Shown here piece after piece: positions 54,826 through 63,129 of a stretch of 64,000 nucleotides of DNA. The translations under genes and the position numbers were made by a program. The stretch's first letter is position 1, and each line of letters starts with the position of its first letter. Source of the stretch: a virus; IMG/VR virus record IMGVR_UViG_3300044681_000369, positions 1 to 64,000 of that record; one strand, 5' to 3'. Below the pieces are notes generated by a model. The model was not told where the DNA came from and made no database searches. It saw nothing but the letters and a program-made list of their open reading frames with translations.

Positions 54826-55877
54826 GTTGTAATATTCTGAGCCTCAACATATAGTGTTCTTAGCAAAGTTTTGATCTTAGACTTATCTAGATCCGTGCTA
54901 ATGGTATCGATGTAGTCATCTAGCACGGACATAGTATCTTCGACATTCAAGTCCTCGTCATCTGTTGCATCTGCTTCAAATTCCGAAAAGTCTTCTATAA
55001 TTTTTAACTCTACCAGATCACAATCATATAGCTTATCAACAAACCGATCAAACTTATAGAAGTCAGTCTTCTTTACCACAACCAAACGAACACATTTGCC
55101 ATTATACTTTTCACACACTGGTTCGGCAAGAGTTTCTTTGGTGTCATCATAATATATCTTCTCAAAAATCCTGTTTGGATTTTCATGAAACTCTATCTGA
55201 TTTGTTTCCGTATCGTAGATATGATATCCTCTAGGATCATCATAGTCAGACCAAGTAAGCTCGTAACTATTCCCAAGATAAGAAATATTACCCCGGGTAC
55301 TACGATGATGAAAGTGACCGCTACAAACGAGAGGAAAATTTCTAAAGTTAGTAGTGTCCATTCCGTGGTCGTTTTTATGACCTCTATACATTTCAAACCC
55401 AGAGAATTCAAAATGTCCAAAAACTGCTTGAGCATTGCTCTTCTCCACAATCTTCATGGTAGCTTCATAGTTACTAGAATTTATCCAGGGAACAAGCAAC
55501 AACTTCTTCCCAGAAATAATAATCTCTTCTGCTTCGGAATAAGTAACGATGTTTCCGTATTCTCCCAGTAAGAGATCCAATGAGTTGACTTCATTGGTGT
55601 TCTTAAAAAACGTGTCATGATTACCGGCAAGCATATGAACATCTATGCCCAGTTTCATGGTATTATCAAAGAAGTATTCTTTGCAGTTTTTTAATGTGTT
55701 GTAGTTGATATACTTTCTTCGATCAAATACATCACCAAGATGGATAATCGTTTTGATTTCTTCCTTCTCTAAATGCGGAAAGAAGGTCTCTTCGTAAAAT
55801 TTACGAAAGAACTTATCAAAAGGAATAGAATCGGATCTTGCGCCGAAATGCGTGTCCGTGATTAGGGCAATCTTCAT
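54822..55877 (-). CDS. 47: Recombination nuclease subunit (T4 gp47, SbcD/Mre11-like)
   Basis: A 351-aa phosphoesterase. I-T-D-T-H-F-G near 6-12, H-L-G-D-V-F-D-R near 46-53, A-G-N-H-D near 84-88 and G-H-F-H-H-R near 190-195 are the Mre11 nuclease motifs. The C-terminal 120 residues are acidic (DEDLNVEDTMSVLDDY) and would hold the gp46 interaction. Together with gp46 it is the phage Mre11-Rad50 complex. Its start overlaps the exonuclease gene by 4 nt. Confidence 0.94.
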   Translation of the reverse strand: MKIALITDTHFGARSDSIPFDKFFRKFYEETFFPHLEKEEIKTIIHLGDVFDRRKYINYNTLKNCKEYFFDNTMKLGIDVHMLAGNHDTFFKNTNEVNSLDLLLGEYGNIVTYSEAEEIIISGKKLLLVPWINSSNYEATMKIVEKSNAQAVFGHFEFSGFEMYRGHKNDHGMDTTNFRNFPLVCSGHFHHRSTRGNISYLGNSYELTWSDYDDPRGYHIYDTETNQIEFHENPNRIFEKIYYDDTKETLAEPVCEKYNGKCVRLVVVKKTDFYKFDRFVDKLYDCDLVELKIIEDFSEFEADATDDEDLNVEDTMSVLDDYIDTISTDLDKSKIKTLLRTLYVEAQNITT

Positions 55878-56419
55878 GAAGTAAGAACCTTAATTAGTGT
55901 CTTGGTTTGACTCAGCGCATCATCTAGTGCATGATGGTGTGTATCATTTTCCGACTTGCGAATATCGGAATTTCTGATGCCCATAAGGTTCATCACAGTT
56001 CTAAAACACATGATATTCCAGTGCTTCCAAGGATATCTAGATACACCGACAGCCTCAAATGCTTCCTCAAGAATAGTAACGTCAAAAGAGGCGCCGTTGC
56101 CCCAAATCATAATCTCATCATTGCCGCACCATTCATAAAACTTATTCATTGCAACCGTTAGTGGTTGCGGATCAACAAGCAATGCTTTGAGTGCTTCCTT
56201 ATTCTGTTCGCTCCACCATTTTACGGTGTCTTTAGACACATGTAATCCTGCTTCTTTGCAGGACTTACCGTCAACATTAATATAAAACGTATCAATAATA
56301 CCCTTACCAAGGGTAAACCTTACCGCTCCTATCGACAGGATGGTAGCGTTTGCTCTAGTGCTAAGGGTCTCAAGGTCCACCATAATATGAACCTGATTTG
56401 GATCTGTAGGATTTGCCAT
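55874..56419 (-). CDS. DEDD-type 3'-5' exonuclease (DexA-like)
   Basis: A 181-aa RNase-T/DnaQ-fold exonuclease. M-V-D-L-E-T-L near 13-19 is ExoI (D-x-E), S-F-D-V-T-I-L near 107-113 holds ExoII Asp, and H-H-A-L-D-D-A near 161-167 is ExoIII (H...D). V-K-W-W-S-E-Q near 66-72 is common in phage DexA-like proteins. It is comparable to T4 DexA, a 3'-5' exonuclease, but only the fold is sure. It lies between gp55 and gp47, coupled to the latter. Confidence 0.85.
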   Translation of the reverse strand: MANPTDPNQVHIMVDLETLSTRANATILSIGAVRFTLGKGIIDTFYINVDGKSCKEAGLHVSKDTVKWWSEQNKEALKALLVDPQPLTVAMNKFYEWCGNDEIMIWGNGASFDVTILEEAFEAVGVSRYPWKHWNIMCFRTVMNLMGIRNSDIRKSENDTHHHALDDALSQTKTLIKVLTS

Positions 56420-56454
56420 TGTTAATTGGTTCTCAAATTGCCATTCCGACCAGT

Positions 56455-57024
56455 TTAATCTAAATCTAGCTCATTGTCAATAGATTTTTTGTCAAGATAT
56501 TTTGGTCTTCGTTTTGGAATATTTCTAGGCGGTTCACCAGATGGCCGATCATGATCTTCTACCATATCAATCTGCTTTTTCAGATAATCGATAAATTCGT
56601 TGTGATACTCATCACCGTCATGCTCTTGCGTGACTAAATCATGTATGTCTAGGCTCTTGATGTACCGATATTTTGCCGCCTGCATTTTCTTTTCCTTCTG
56701 AATGCGGCGCAAAAATGCATAGTATGTGATCTGGGTAAAGTATGCAAAAGGATTCTTGGACTTGTCAGGATCAAAGTTGTCGATATAGGTAATGCAGTTT
56801 TCTATACCGTCAAGGATCATTTCCTCACGATAGGTATAGTTGATAAAGTTGGACTTATACGCAAGATGATTTGCAATCTTTAGAAAGCATTCGCCAATGT
56901 AGTTTGGCACCCTAGGCTTTTCTTTACCCGCATCTTTTGCTTCAATAACACTCTTTCTATATGCAACCATTGCTTCTAAAAAGTCGGCGTTATTGACGTA
57001 ATGTGCGTTCTTCTGTTTGTTCAT
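56455..57024 (-). CDS. 55: Late transcription sigma factor (T4 gp55)
   Basis: 189 aa from the ATG at 57024, which has GGAG upstream. A longer frame to 57057 would start within the -10 box of its own promoter. The helical core (V-P-N-Y-I-G-E-C-F-L-K-I-A-N-H-L-A near 39-55, then N-P-F-A-Y-F-T-Q-I-T-Y-Y-A-F-L-R-R-I near 91-108) is the sigma2-like domain that melts the TATAAATA late promoter. A Lys-rich end follows (IPKRRPKYLDKKS). Length equals T4 gp55 (185 aa). It directs host polymerase to the late promoters visible throughout this window. Confidence 0.94.
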   Translation of the reverse strand: MNKQKNAHYVNNADFLEAMVAYRKSVIEAKDAGKEKPRVPNYIGECFLKIANHLAYKSNFINYTYREEMILDGIENCITYIDNFDPDKSKNPFAYFTQITYYAFLRRIQKEKKMQAAKYRYIKSLDIHDLVTQEHDGDEYHNEFIDYLKKQIDMVEDHDRPSGEPPRNIPKRRPKYLDKKSIDNELDLD

Positions 57025-57048
57025 AATTACTCCATTACCATTTTGTTC

Positions 57049-57077
57049 ATCATACACTCATAATGTTACGTTGTCAA
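57049..57077 (-). promoter_or_regulatory. Strong early promoter for gp55
   Basis: Minus-strand TTGACA (57077-57072), a 17-nt spacer and TATGAT (57054-57049), 24 nt before the gp55 ATG. Confidence 0.82.
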
Positions 57078-57099
57078 GAGAAAAAAATTTAAAAATCTA

Positions 57100-57128
57100 T
57101 TGACGACCCCGCCATCCGTCTATATAAT
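57100..57128 (+). promoter_or_regulatory. Sigma70-type promoter on the plus strand (divergent from gp55)
   Basis: TTGACG (57100-57105), a 17-nt spacer and TATAAT (57123-57128), near consensus. It points rightward, antisense to the Sm-like gene and uvsW. An AGGCT/AGCCT hairpin (57129-57143) lies at the predicted start. Confidence 0.5.
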
Positions 57129-57150
57129 AGGCTGTGTAAGCCTTTAAGAA

Positions 57151-57543
57151 TCAATGTAATATCTTCTTGCTTTCAGACAGTTGCTCTTGAAGAAATTTCA
57201 TAAACTCATCTTCTTCGTCATTCTCTAGCTCTTCAATCTCATCGGAGAGATTGTCTTGTGCGTAATAGTATTCGTTCACAAAGTTGTCATACTGATCGGC
57301 AATCTTACTTGTGACGTTGGCAAATGTCAATATATCTTTTTTGGCTATAAGGAATTTTCTATCACCAGAAAGAGATAGCCACGGACGAAACATAAAAGTT
57401 TCTCCTATCATCCCCTCTTTTTGCGTAGATATCGACTGAATTTGCACAGGGCAAACAACCCAAACAAGGGCATCGCTTTCTTCCTGAAAAGATGCTACCA
57501 GCATTTCTCTGTTCTGTAGATATATTAACTTAGGATCAGGCAT
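57151..57543 (-). CDS. Second Sm-like candidate protein with acidic tail
   Basis: A 130-aa protein with a spaced pattern similar to the 41269-41574 product: Y-L-Q-N-R-E-M-L-V-A-S-F near 8-19, V-C-P-V near 30-33, F-R-P-W-L near 52-56 and Q-Y-D-N-F near 83-87. The C-terminal 45 residues are very acidic (IEELENDEEDEFMKFLQEQL). It sits between UvsW and gp55. RNA binding is the guess for an Sm-like fold but not proven. It overlaps uvsW by 8 nt. Confidence 0.5.
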   Translation of the reverse strand: MPDPKLIYLQNREMLVASFQEESDALVWVVCPVQIQSISTQKEGMIGETFMFRPWLSLSGDRKFLIAKKDILTFANVTSKIADQYDNFVNEYYYAQDNLSDEIEELENDEEDEFMKFLQEQLSESKKILH

Positions 57544-59026
57544 CTAGTTTTATCCGAACAAGTTTGTATTTGAAACCTTCTTCATTATATATTTTTATTC
57601 TCTCTATCAAGTGCTGAAGAGTATAGTTCTTTTTGCTCTTCCAGACTAACTCATCACCGATGTCAAATAAATTGCAGGTTGTCTTCTCAGACCCCTTTCG
57701 TAATCCTCTACCTATCGACTGCAAATTTCTAATTCTGCTTTTGCTGGGTGAGGCAAATATAACGTTGTGTAAGTTTCTAATATTTATGCCTGTGGAAAAC
57801 GTACCGTAGGACGCTATGATTATGGCGTCTTTCTCTTTTTCTGTGATATCTCTGATAGCTTCTCGCTGTTGCGTATCTGTGCTACCGTGGACAAAGAATA
57901 CTTTTCTGTCTTTTCCTACCTTATCGTTTACCAGATCAAATAAGACTTGACCGTGTTTTTCTACATACTGAAACAACACCAGTGTGTTGCCCTTTTGTGT
58001 TGTGGCTAGATTTTTAATGACGTTGTTTCTTTTCTTGTGACTTACTAGCCAGTCCATTTCTTCCTGGTAATTCATCTTGCTTACCAGCTTCTTTTCTTCA
58101 TCTGTATATTCCAACATAAGACAGGTTATGGCAAGATCAGCAACATCACCTTTATCCATAAGTTCTTTTGTTGAAATTACTTTCTTTACTTTACCAAATA
58201 AGCCCTCAAGAATGAGTTTGTGTGTCTTAGTGCCGTCCAAAGTTCCTGTTGTGCCTATTCTGTATTTTGTTTTAGTGCATTTACCGAATATGGTAGTCAG
58301 GGATTTCGATTTGAAAAGATGCGCTTCATCGCCGTAAATAACGTCAAAGCCATCAAAAAAACTTTTTGGCAACTTGTAGATACTTTGCCAGGTTGATATA
58401 GTAATGGGATACTCATTCGACTTCTCGAACCCTGAATAAATTCTTGCGCAATTATATGATGCTTTCCATTCCGTTTCTGAGGCATAATCTTGAAAGTCCT
58501 TATACATTTGTTCTACTAGGGATGTAGTAGGCACAATAATTAATTGTTTCTTACCAAACATTTGGTAGTAACGCATTAAGATATAGATGATTAGAGATTT
58601 ACCAGATGCGGTTGGAGAAAGAAGCAATGCTCTTCCTGTTCTGATTGAATATCTAACAGCGTCTAACTGATAGTCTCTAGGCTCAATAGGTTTACCCAAA
58701 CTGTGCAAATTCAACTTTTTTGCGAAATCCCGCACATCTTCTATAGTTACTGGATCCCCTATTGGATCAATATCAACTTCTAAGGTGTATTCTAATCTGT
58801 CGCAAAACTCTCTTAGATATGGCAACAGACCAACATAAAGCTCTTGGGTAAACATATTGTAAAGTCTGGCTTTGCCGTCCCACATACGAGACTTGTATGC
58901 AGGCATAAAGCGGGCGCCGGGTACATCAAAAGTAAAGTATTCGTTTAGCTCTTGCGCAATTCCAGGTTCGCAAGAAACTTTTAGATATACTTCATCTTTT
59001 TTTGAGACTTTCAATATGTCAGTCAT
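57536..59026 (-). CDS. uvsW: Recombination helicase UvsW
   Basis: A 496-aa superfamily 2 helicase. Walker A L-S-P-T-A-S-G-K-S near 135-143, V-I-Y-G-D-E-A-H near 228-235 (DEAH box), G-T-T-G-T-L-D-G near 255-262 (motif III region), Y-G-T-F-S-T-G-I near 409-416 and Q-S-I-G-R-G-L-R near 440-447 (motif VI) are visible. It unwinds branched DNA, regresses forks and dissolves R-loops, switching replication from origins to recombination. Slightly shorter than T4 UvsW. Its start touches the stop of uvsY. Confidence 0.94.
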   Translation of the reverse strand: MTDILKVSKKDEVYLKVSCEPGIAQELNEYFTFDVPGARFMPAYKSRMWDGKARLYNMFTQELYVGLLPYLREFCDRLEYTLEVDIDPIGDPVTIEDVRDFAKKLNLHSLGKPIEPRDYQLDAVRYSIRTGRALLLSPTASGKSLIIYILMRYYQMFGKKQLIIVPTTSLVEQMYKDFQDYASETEWKASYNCARIYSGFEKSNEYPITISTWQSIYKLPKSFFDGFDVIYGDEAHLFKSKSLTTIFGKCTKTKYRIGTTGTLDGTKTHKLILEGLFGKVKKVISTKELMDKGDVADLAITCLMLEYTDEEKKLVSKMNYQEEMDWLVSHKKRNNVIKNLATTQKGNTLVLFQYVEKHGQVLFDLVNDKVGKDRKVFFVHGSTDTQQREAIRDITEKEKDAIIIASYGTFSTGINIRNLHNVIFASPSKSRIRNLQSIGRGLRKGSEKTTCNLFDIGDELVWKSKKNYTLQHLIERIKIYNEEGFKYKLVRIKLDA

Positions 59027-59466
59027 TACATCAAGCCGTTAGTAAACTTGGTCCACTCAATGGCATTCTTGATGTCCCAAGTTCTGCTATTCAGCGACTT
59101 CATTATATATTCTAAGTGGTTTATCATTGTTTTTAGATATTCTGTTTTATCCACAAGTCGAATAATGTCTTCATCACAATTGATGCGATCTTCCAAATCA
59201 TTCTTTAACGGCTTAAGGCCCTGATACTGATCCCAGCCAAGTTCCTCTAATTCCTGTTTAGTCATCTCACCCCGGAAATATTTGGTCTTGTTCCCACGGA
59301 GCCGATAGTAATCTGCCTCTGCTTTGCGCAACAGCAGTTTTGTGTTCGATAGCGTGTTTAGATATTTGGCATGGAGTTCGGCAGTCTTTAGTGCGGACTT
59401 TCCTAAATCAAGTTCATTGATTTTAGAGTCCTTCTGCCACTCTTCTTGGACTTCGGTAAGTTTCAT
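59026..59466 (-). CDS. uvsY: Recombination mediator UvsY
   Basis: A 146-aa helical basic protein. L-L-R-K-A-E-A-D-Y-Y-R-L-R-G-N-K-T-K-Y-F-R-G near 45-66 and I-N-H-L-E-Y-I-M-K-S-L-N-S-R near 114-127 are typical of UvsY, which forms hexamers on ssDNA and loads UvsX through gp32. T4 UvsY is 137 aa. Gene order uvsY-uvsW-gp55 fits the marine T4-like branch. Strong early promoter upstream. Confidence 0.94.
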   Translation of the reverse strand: MKLTEVQEEWQKDSKINELDLGKSALKTAELHAKYLNTLSNTKLLLRKAEADYYRLRGNKTKYFRGEMTKQELEELGWDQYQGLKPLKNDLEDRINCDEDIIRLVDKTEYLKTMINHLEYIMKSLNSRTWDIKNAIEWTKFTNGLM

Positions 59467-59494
59467 TTGTCACCTCAAAAACGAAAATAATGTA

Positions 59495-59523
59495 ACTATA
59501 GCAAATTTTTATGGAGTTGTCAA
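59495..59523 (-). promoter_or_regulatory. Early promoter for uvsY
   Basis: Minus-strand TTGACA (59523-59518), a 17-nt spacer and TATAGT (59500-59495), 28 nt before the uvsY ATG. It overlaps the end of the tail-protein gene. Confidence 0.75.
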
Positions 59524-60102
59524 TAGCTCCATGGTATAATGTCTATACCTAAATGATGTCATTCCTACCAGATATTCCGATGATCCAGACTGAAGATCGA
59601 AATCCAAAGACTGTAGGCTTGTGGGAAAACAATCAAAGAATGTAAACTTAACGCATGGATTATTGTTGGCATCCAAAATAAACAAGTCTGCATCTGAGAA
59701 GTTTGACACACCCATACGTCTTTTCTTTATTGAGTATGGATATCTATATTGTTGTCCATCGTTATATCTTATATATTCTGATCTGTCATTGGGAAATCCA
59801 AGACCTACCAGCCATTGATATAACTCAATGTAGTTTGACATATTTTCTTGAATTAAGAATTTAAGGATCAACTCACCATATTGGAGTTTATCTCCAGGCA
59901 TATGCAGATCCGAAAGCGGCGTAGGTGCAATTGCATCACCTAAACCAATTGACGGAATGTTTGCAGACTGACAGAAATAGGAAACATTAGGAAGATTGTG
60001 AATTTGAAATTTGAATCCGTTTGGTTTCAGATAATTCAAATCAGACGGCTGCCTATTTTCCCATGTGCCCTCTGTAACGCCTAGTTCTGTTTTTAAGACC
60101 AT
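59509..60102 (-). CDS. Tail-tube-fold virion protein (gp19/gp54-type)
   Basis: A 197-aa protein. The section F-K-F-Q-I-H-N-L-P-N-V near 31-41 followed by C-Q-S-A-N-I-P-S-I-G-L near 44-54, G-D-K-L-Q-Y-G-E-L-I-L-K-F-L near 70-83 and a final R-Y-R-H-Y-T-M-E-L has the layout of the tail-tube fold (as in gp19 and the baseplate initiator gp54), with the D-x-x-x-x-x-x-G-D-x-x loop. Position after gp23 and before uvsY corresponds to the slot often occupied by a tail completion protein in marine T4-like phages. Exact equivalence (gp3, gp54 or a paralogue of gp19) cannot be decided by reading. Confidence 0.68.
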   Translation of the reverse strand: MVLKTELGVTEGTWENRQPSDLNYLKPNGFKFQIHNLPNVSYFCQSANIPSIGLGDAIAPTPLSDLHMPGDKLQYGELILKFLIQENMSNYIELYQWLVGLGFPNDRSEYIRYNDGQQYRYPYSIKKRRMGVSNFSDADLFILDANNNPCVKFTFFDCFPTSLQSLDFDLQSGSSEYLVGMTSFRYRHYTMELLTTP

Positions 60103-60485
60103 TACAATCTATTCCGTGTTATATTCTGCTTCTCATGGAATCTGCCCCAAATACAATGGGCAAGTTCATGACCTAAAAATTCTGGCTCATATTGTACTGA
60201 TGCATCCATTGTGTAGATTGTACAGTTATTGCCTACCGTACTTAGGCTACCAAATGCCGCAACAGTCTCAACTGGGAAATTTTTTCCTAGTTTTTGTCTT
60301 GCTGTTTCTTCAAACTCTCTTCTTGTTTGAAATAAAACAACTGTAACTCCAAGAGAAGTTCTTTCAAATTCCTTCTCTTCAAAATAATAATTGTCTGCGC
60401 CTTTTTTAGGCGCCTGATCGCAACTTGATAACAGGAATGTACCAAGCCCCAGAATTAATAAAGCAGTTATTTTTAGTTTCATCAT
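60102..60485 (-). CDS. Lipoprotein with HExxH-like motif
   Basis: 127 aa from the ATG at 60485 (second ATG at 60482). MMKLKITALLILGLGTFLLS ends at the lipobox L-L-S-S-C. The mature part holds L-G-H-E-L-A-H-C-I-W-G near 108-118, an HExxH-type motif in the last 20 residues, and a preceding Y-T-M-D-A-S-V-Q-Y-E-P-E. It may be a small zinc-peptidase-like lipoprotein of the envelope. The late promoter TATAAATA sits only 6 nt before the ATG, so the message would be leaderless or start internally. Confidence 0.6.
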   Translation of the reverse strand: MMKLKITALLILGLGTFLLSSCDQAPKKGADNYYFEEKEFERTSLGVTVVLFQTRREFEETARQKLGKNFPVETVAAFGSLSTVGNNCTIYTMDASVQYEPEFLGHELAHCIWGRFHEKQNITRNRL

Positions 60486-60490
60486 ATTAG

Positions 60491-60498
60491 TATTTATA
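60491..60498 (-). promoter_or_regulatory. T4-type late promoter before the lipoprotein gene
   Basis: TATAAATA on the minus strand, 5 nt before the ATG at 60485, immediately following the gp23 terminator. Confidence 0.55.
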
Positions 60499-60503
60499 AC
60501 GGA

Positions 60504-60530
60504 TAAAAAAAGGGGTGCCGAAGCACCCCT
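60504..60530 (-). terminator. Intrinsic terminator of gene 23
   Basis: Minus-strand stem AGGGGTGC (60530-60523), TTCG tetraloop, GCACCCCT (60518-60511), then TTTTTTTA, 30 nt after the gp23 stop. Textbook strong terminator. Confidence 0.92.
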
Positions 60531-60559
60531 CAAAATCGTCCCTTAAGGGATTCTTTTTA

Positions 60560-61846
60560 TCACATTAGATTTGTGACTTTTACTCGGCGGTAGTACTGGT
60601 TGCGGTTTGCAGTGAAGTTGTCTGCATCGGTGTTGCCCGAACCGTCTACAACGAATGGGTTAGCGATCATGCCATAACGGGTCTTGAAGCCAATCTTTGG
60701 CTGGAAGCTGTCTGGGTCAATCGCACGAACCATCTGGAGAGGAACGTATGGGCAGTAGAAGAGACCAGCATCATAAGCTGATGCGCCCTTATAACCAACA
60801 ACATAGAACTGGCTGGCAGCACCGGTGTTAGCTGAGTAAGGATCGATGTAAACCTTCTTGCCGCTGATTGTACCAACAAAGGTGTTGCCTGTGTCGTCTG
60901 AATCAAGAGCAGGTGAACCCTGTAGGGCACGACCGGTGTCAAGAACACCAGCCATTGCAAGAGCAGCCGCAACATCTGAAGAACAGATGATGAAGTTACC
61001 CTTACCGCGACGGGTATCTTGTGCGATTACGTTAGCATCACGCTCAATGTTGAAGAGAAGACCCTTGAAACGCTCAACTGACCAGCGACCGTTTGAGTCA
61101 ACGTCTAGGTCGAAAGTACCAGGAGTAGCTGTTGAAGCGGCGCCTGTCTTAGCAACCTTGTAGATTGTGCGGATAACTTCACGGTTGATTTCGCCAAGAA
61201 TTTCCTGTGAAAGGATATTCGAAAGCTCTGACTCTGCATCAAGACCGTGAATTGCTTTTAGGTCCTGAGCAAGCTCAACTGTGTACTCTGCTTTGAGCGC
61301 ACGGCTCTTAGCTGTAACAGTTGTCTTCTCGATTGAGAAAGCCATCTCGCCGAATGAACCACCGCCTGAGGTGCCTAGGGCTTCAGCGTCGGCAGTTGCA
61401 AGACCAGTACCGGTTGTGTAGGTACCATCAACTGGGTTTGAACCAGCGTGTGTGCCTGTACCGGCGAAGTCTGTGTCGGCTTCGTTGAAGAGGGCTTCTG
61501 CGCCAGCCTGTGTGCCATAGCGTGACTTCATAGCGAAGATCAAGCCAGTTGGGCCAGTCATTGGCTGAACGCCAGCAACGTCATAAGCCATTAGGTTAGG
61601 TAGAGCGCGGCGAACCAAGCTGATTAGAATTGGATCGTAGCGGTCAATTGCCGAAGCGCCTGAACCAGCGATATTGTTAGCAGGTACGGCCTCAAATAGT
61701 GCAGCCTTTTCTTCACGAAGGGCTTTTTCTTGGTTCTCAAGAACTACTGATGTGACCGCTCTCTTGTATGGGTCCGAAATCTTGCCTAAACCTTCATGGT
61801 TTAGAACGGGTTCCCACTTTTTCTGTAATTGCTCTGAAAGAAACAT
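60560..61846 (-). CDS. 23: Major capsid protein (T4 gp23)
   Basis: A 428-aa HK97-fold capsid protein. M-F-L-S-E-Q-L-Q-K-K-W near 1-11 is the usual N-terminus, followed by P-I-L-I-S-L-V-R-R-A-L-P-N-L near 71-84 and M-T-G-P-T-G-L-I-F-A-M near 98-108, all conserved in gp23. The prohead protease would remove roughly the first 50 residues (a site after an A-L/F-E such as A-A-L-F-E near 45-49 is visible). It is shorter than T4 gp23 (521 aa) and lacks the large insertion domain, as in other marine T4-like phages. Late promoter at 61882. Confidence 0.97.
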   Translation of the reverse strand: MFLSEQLQKKWEPVLNHEGLGKISDPYKRAVTSVVLENQEKALREEKAALFEAVPANNIAGSGASAIDRYDPILISLVRRALPNLMAYDVAGVQPMTGPTGLIFAMKSRYGTQAGAEALFNEADTDFAGTGTHAGSNPVDGTYTTGTGLATADAEALGTSGGGSFGEMAFSIEKTTVTAKSRALKAEYTVELAQDLKAIHGLDAESELSNILSQEILGEINREVIRTIYKVAKTGAASTATPGTFDLDVDSNGRWSVERFKGLLFNIERDANVIAQDTRRGKGNFIICSSDVAAALAMAGVLDTGRALQGSPALDSDDTGNTFVGTISGKKVYIDPYSANTGAASQFYVVGYKGASAYDAGLFYCPYVPLQMVRAIDPDSFQPKIGFKTRYGMIANPFVVDGSGNTDADNFTANRNQYYRRVKVTNLM

Positions 61847-61881
61847 GTAGTTATCTCCTTTTGGGGTGTTCTCAATACAAT

Positions 61882-61889
61882 TATTTATA
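61882..61889 (-). promoter_or_regulatory. T4-type late promoter for gene 23
   Basis: TATAAATA on the minus strand 35 nt before the gp23 ATG, the expected position. Confidence 0.85.
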
Positions 61890-61894
61890 AAAAA

Positions 61895-63085
61895 TTAGTT
61901 TTTAGCCATCTTGTTGAGTGCTTCAACATACTTACTGACTGTAGAATCGTCCATATATGCAACATCATCGTCAACTAGTTTGTCCTCAGAAACAATCTTG
62001 CTCTTTGGGAAATAGTTTTCTTTGATTACATTAAGTTTGTCTTCAAAAATTTCTGCATTCTCGAATTCTACATCAGCAACTAATGACTTGAACTTTTCTA
62101 CTTCAGTCTTTGCAAGACCTTCAGAAACAGAGGCAAAAACACCATCTTTCTGTAGTTCAATATTATTGTTGTGCAGTTCTACATTTGCAGATAGTTGCTC
62201 GTCCAATTTTGCCTTAAGTGTGGCAATTTCGGTCTGCATTTCACCAAGCACATCATATTTCTCTTCGGGAACATCGATGTAGTGTTCGGCGAATAGATTC
62301 TTCATACCATTGATGAAGGATTCAGTAATGTCGTTGCGAAGACCATTTTCTACGGCCAGCTTATTTTCTTCTAGCCACTTCTCAACAACATAGTTCATAT
62401 AAGAGTCAAGTTTATCAATCATTTCGGCTTTAAAATCTTCAACAAGTTTAGCAGACTCTTCAACAAGTTGTTCTTCAATCTGCATTACTTTGTCGTTAAC
62501 TCTAGCGGTTACAACGGCTTCAAATAGAGAAGATGCTCTGGTACGAAACTCTTCTGAAAGTTCTTCGTTACCATCAAACAATGAAGAGATGTCAACAACT
62601 TCTTCTGTGGATTCAGCATCTACGATTTCATCTTCTAGAATAATTTCCTCGTCTTCTGTTGTCTCAACTTCTTCTTTAGCAACATTGCCCTTAGAAGATG
62701 CTTGATTTACAACATTGCGTGGATCTTCTTCATCTGTGAAGTTAGGAGCCTTGCCTGCACCTTTTTGGCTAACGGTGCCTTGGTTGCTGCCTGAAACTGG
62801 AGCGGCTTCTTTAGCTCCTGGATTTTCCGTCTCATCGTCACGGGTGCTGGATACAGGAGCATCCTTCGAATCGCCTTGACGTGGCTGTGTCTGATCGCCA
62901 GCAACTTTTGCGGGAATAGAGGTATCTTTACCTTTGTCTGCTCCCATTTTACCGGCTGATGGAGAGGCTTCAGAAGAACCCTGCTTAGGATTAGCAGAAT
63001 CGCCTGCCACCTTTTCTTCTAGAACTTCCTCTGATAGTTGCTTTTTGCCTTCAAGCAACTCTCTGATTTTGTTTTCTACGCTCAT
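61895..63085 (-). CDS. 22: Prohead scaffold core protein (T4 gp22)
   Basis: A 396-aa acidic protein. M-S-V-E-N-K-I-R-E-L-L-E-G near 1-13 starts the helix. A long low-complexity region (Lys/Ala/Gly/Asn/Pro, about 30-135) is followed by a very acidic segment (EVETTEDEEIILEDEIVD) and a C-terminal coiled-coil half. This is the architecture of gp22 scaffold of marine T4-like phages, which have a longer N-terminus than T4 gp22 (269 aa). gp22 assembles inside the prohead and is degraded by gp21. Late promoter upstream at 63116. Confidence 0.88.
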   Translation of the reverse strand: MSVENKIRELLEGKKQLSEEVLEEKVAGDSANPKQGSSEASPSAGKMGADKGKDTSIPAKVAGDQTQPRQGDSKDAPVSSTRDDETENPGAKEAAPVSGSNQGTVSQKGAGKAPNFTDEEDPRNVVNQASSKGNVAKEEVETTEDEEIILEDEIVDAESTEEVVDISSLFDGNEELSEEFRTRASSLFEAVVTARVNDKVMQIEEQLVEESAKLVEDFKAEMIDKLDSYMNYVVEKWLEENKLAVENGLRNDITESFINGMKNLFAEHYIDVPEEKYDVLGEMQTEIATLKAKLDEQLSANVELHNNNIELQKDGVFASVSEGLAKTEVEKFKSLVADVEFENAEIFEDKLNVIKENYFPKSKIVSEDKLVDDDVAYMDDSTVSKYVEALNKMAKN

Positions 63086-63115
63086 TTTAATCTCCTAAGT
63101 GCGGATTTTATACTT

Positions 63116-63123
63116 TATTTATA
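63116..63123 (-). promoter_or_regulatory. T4-type late promoter for gene 22
   Basis: TATAAATA on the minus strand, 30 nt before the gp22 ATG. Confidence 0.8.
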
Positions 63124-63129
63124 AAACTT

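Noticed and set aside
60539-60550. Palindrome TCCCTTAAGGGA after gene 23 as a second terminator
   Set aside because: The stem has no loop and no T-run; the adjacent GGGGTGC hairpin explains termination.
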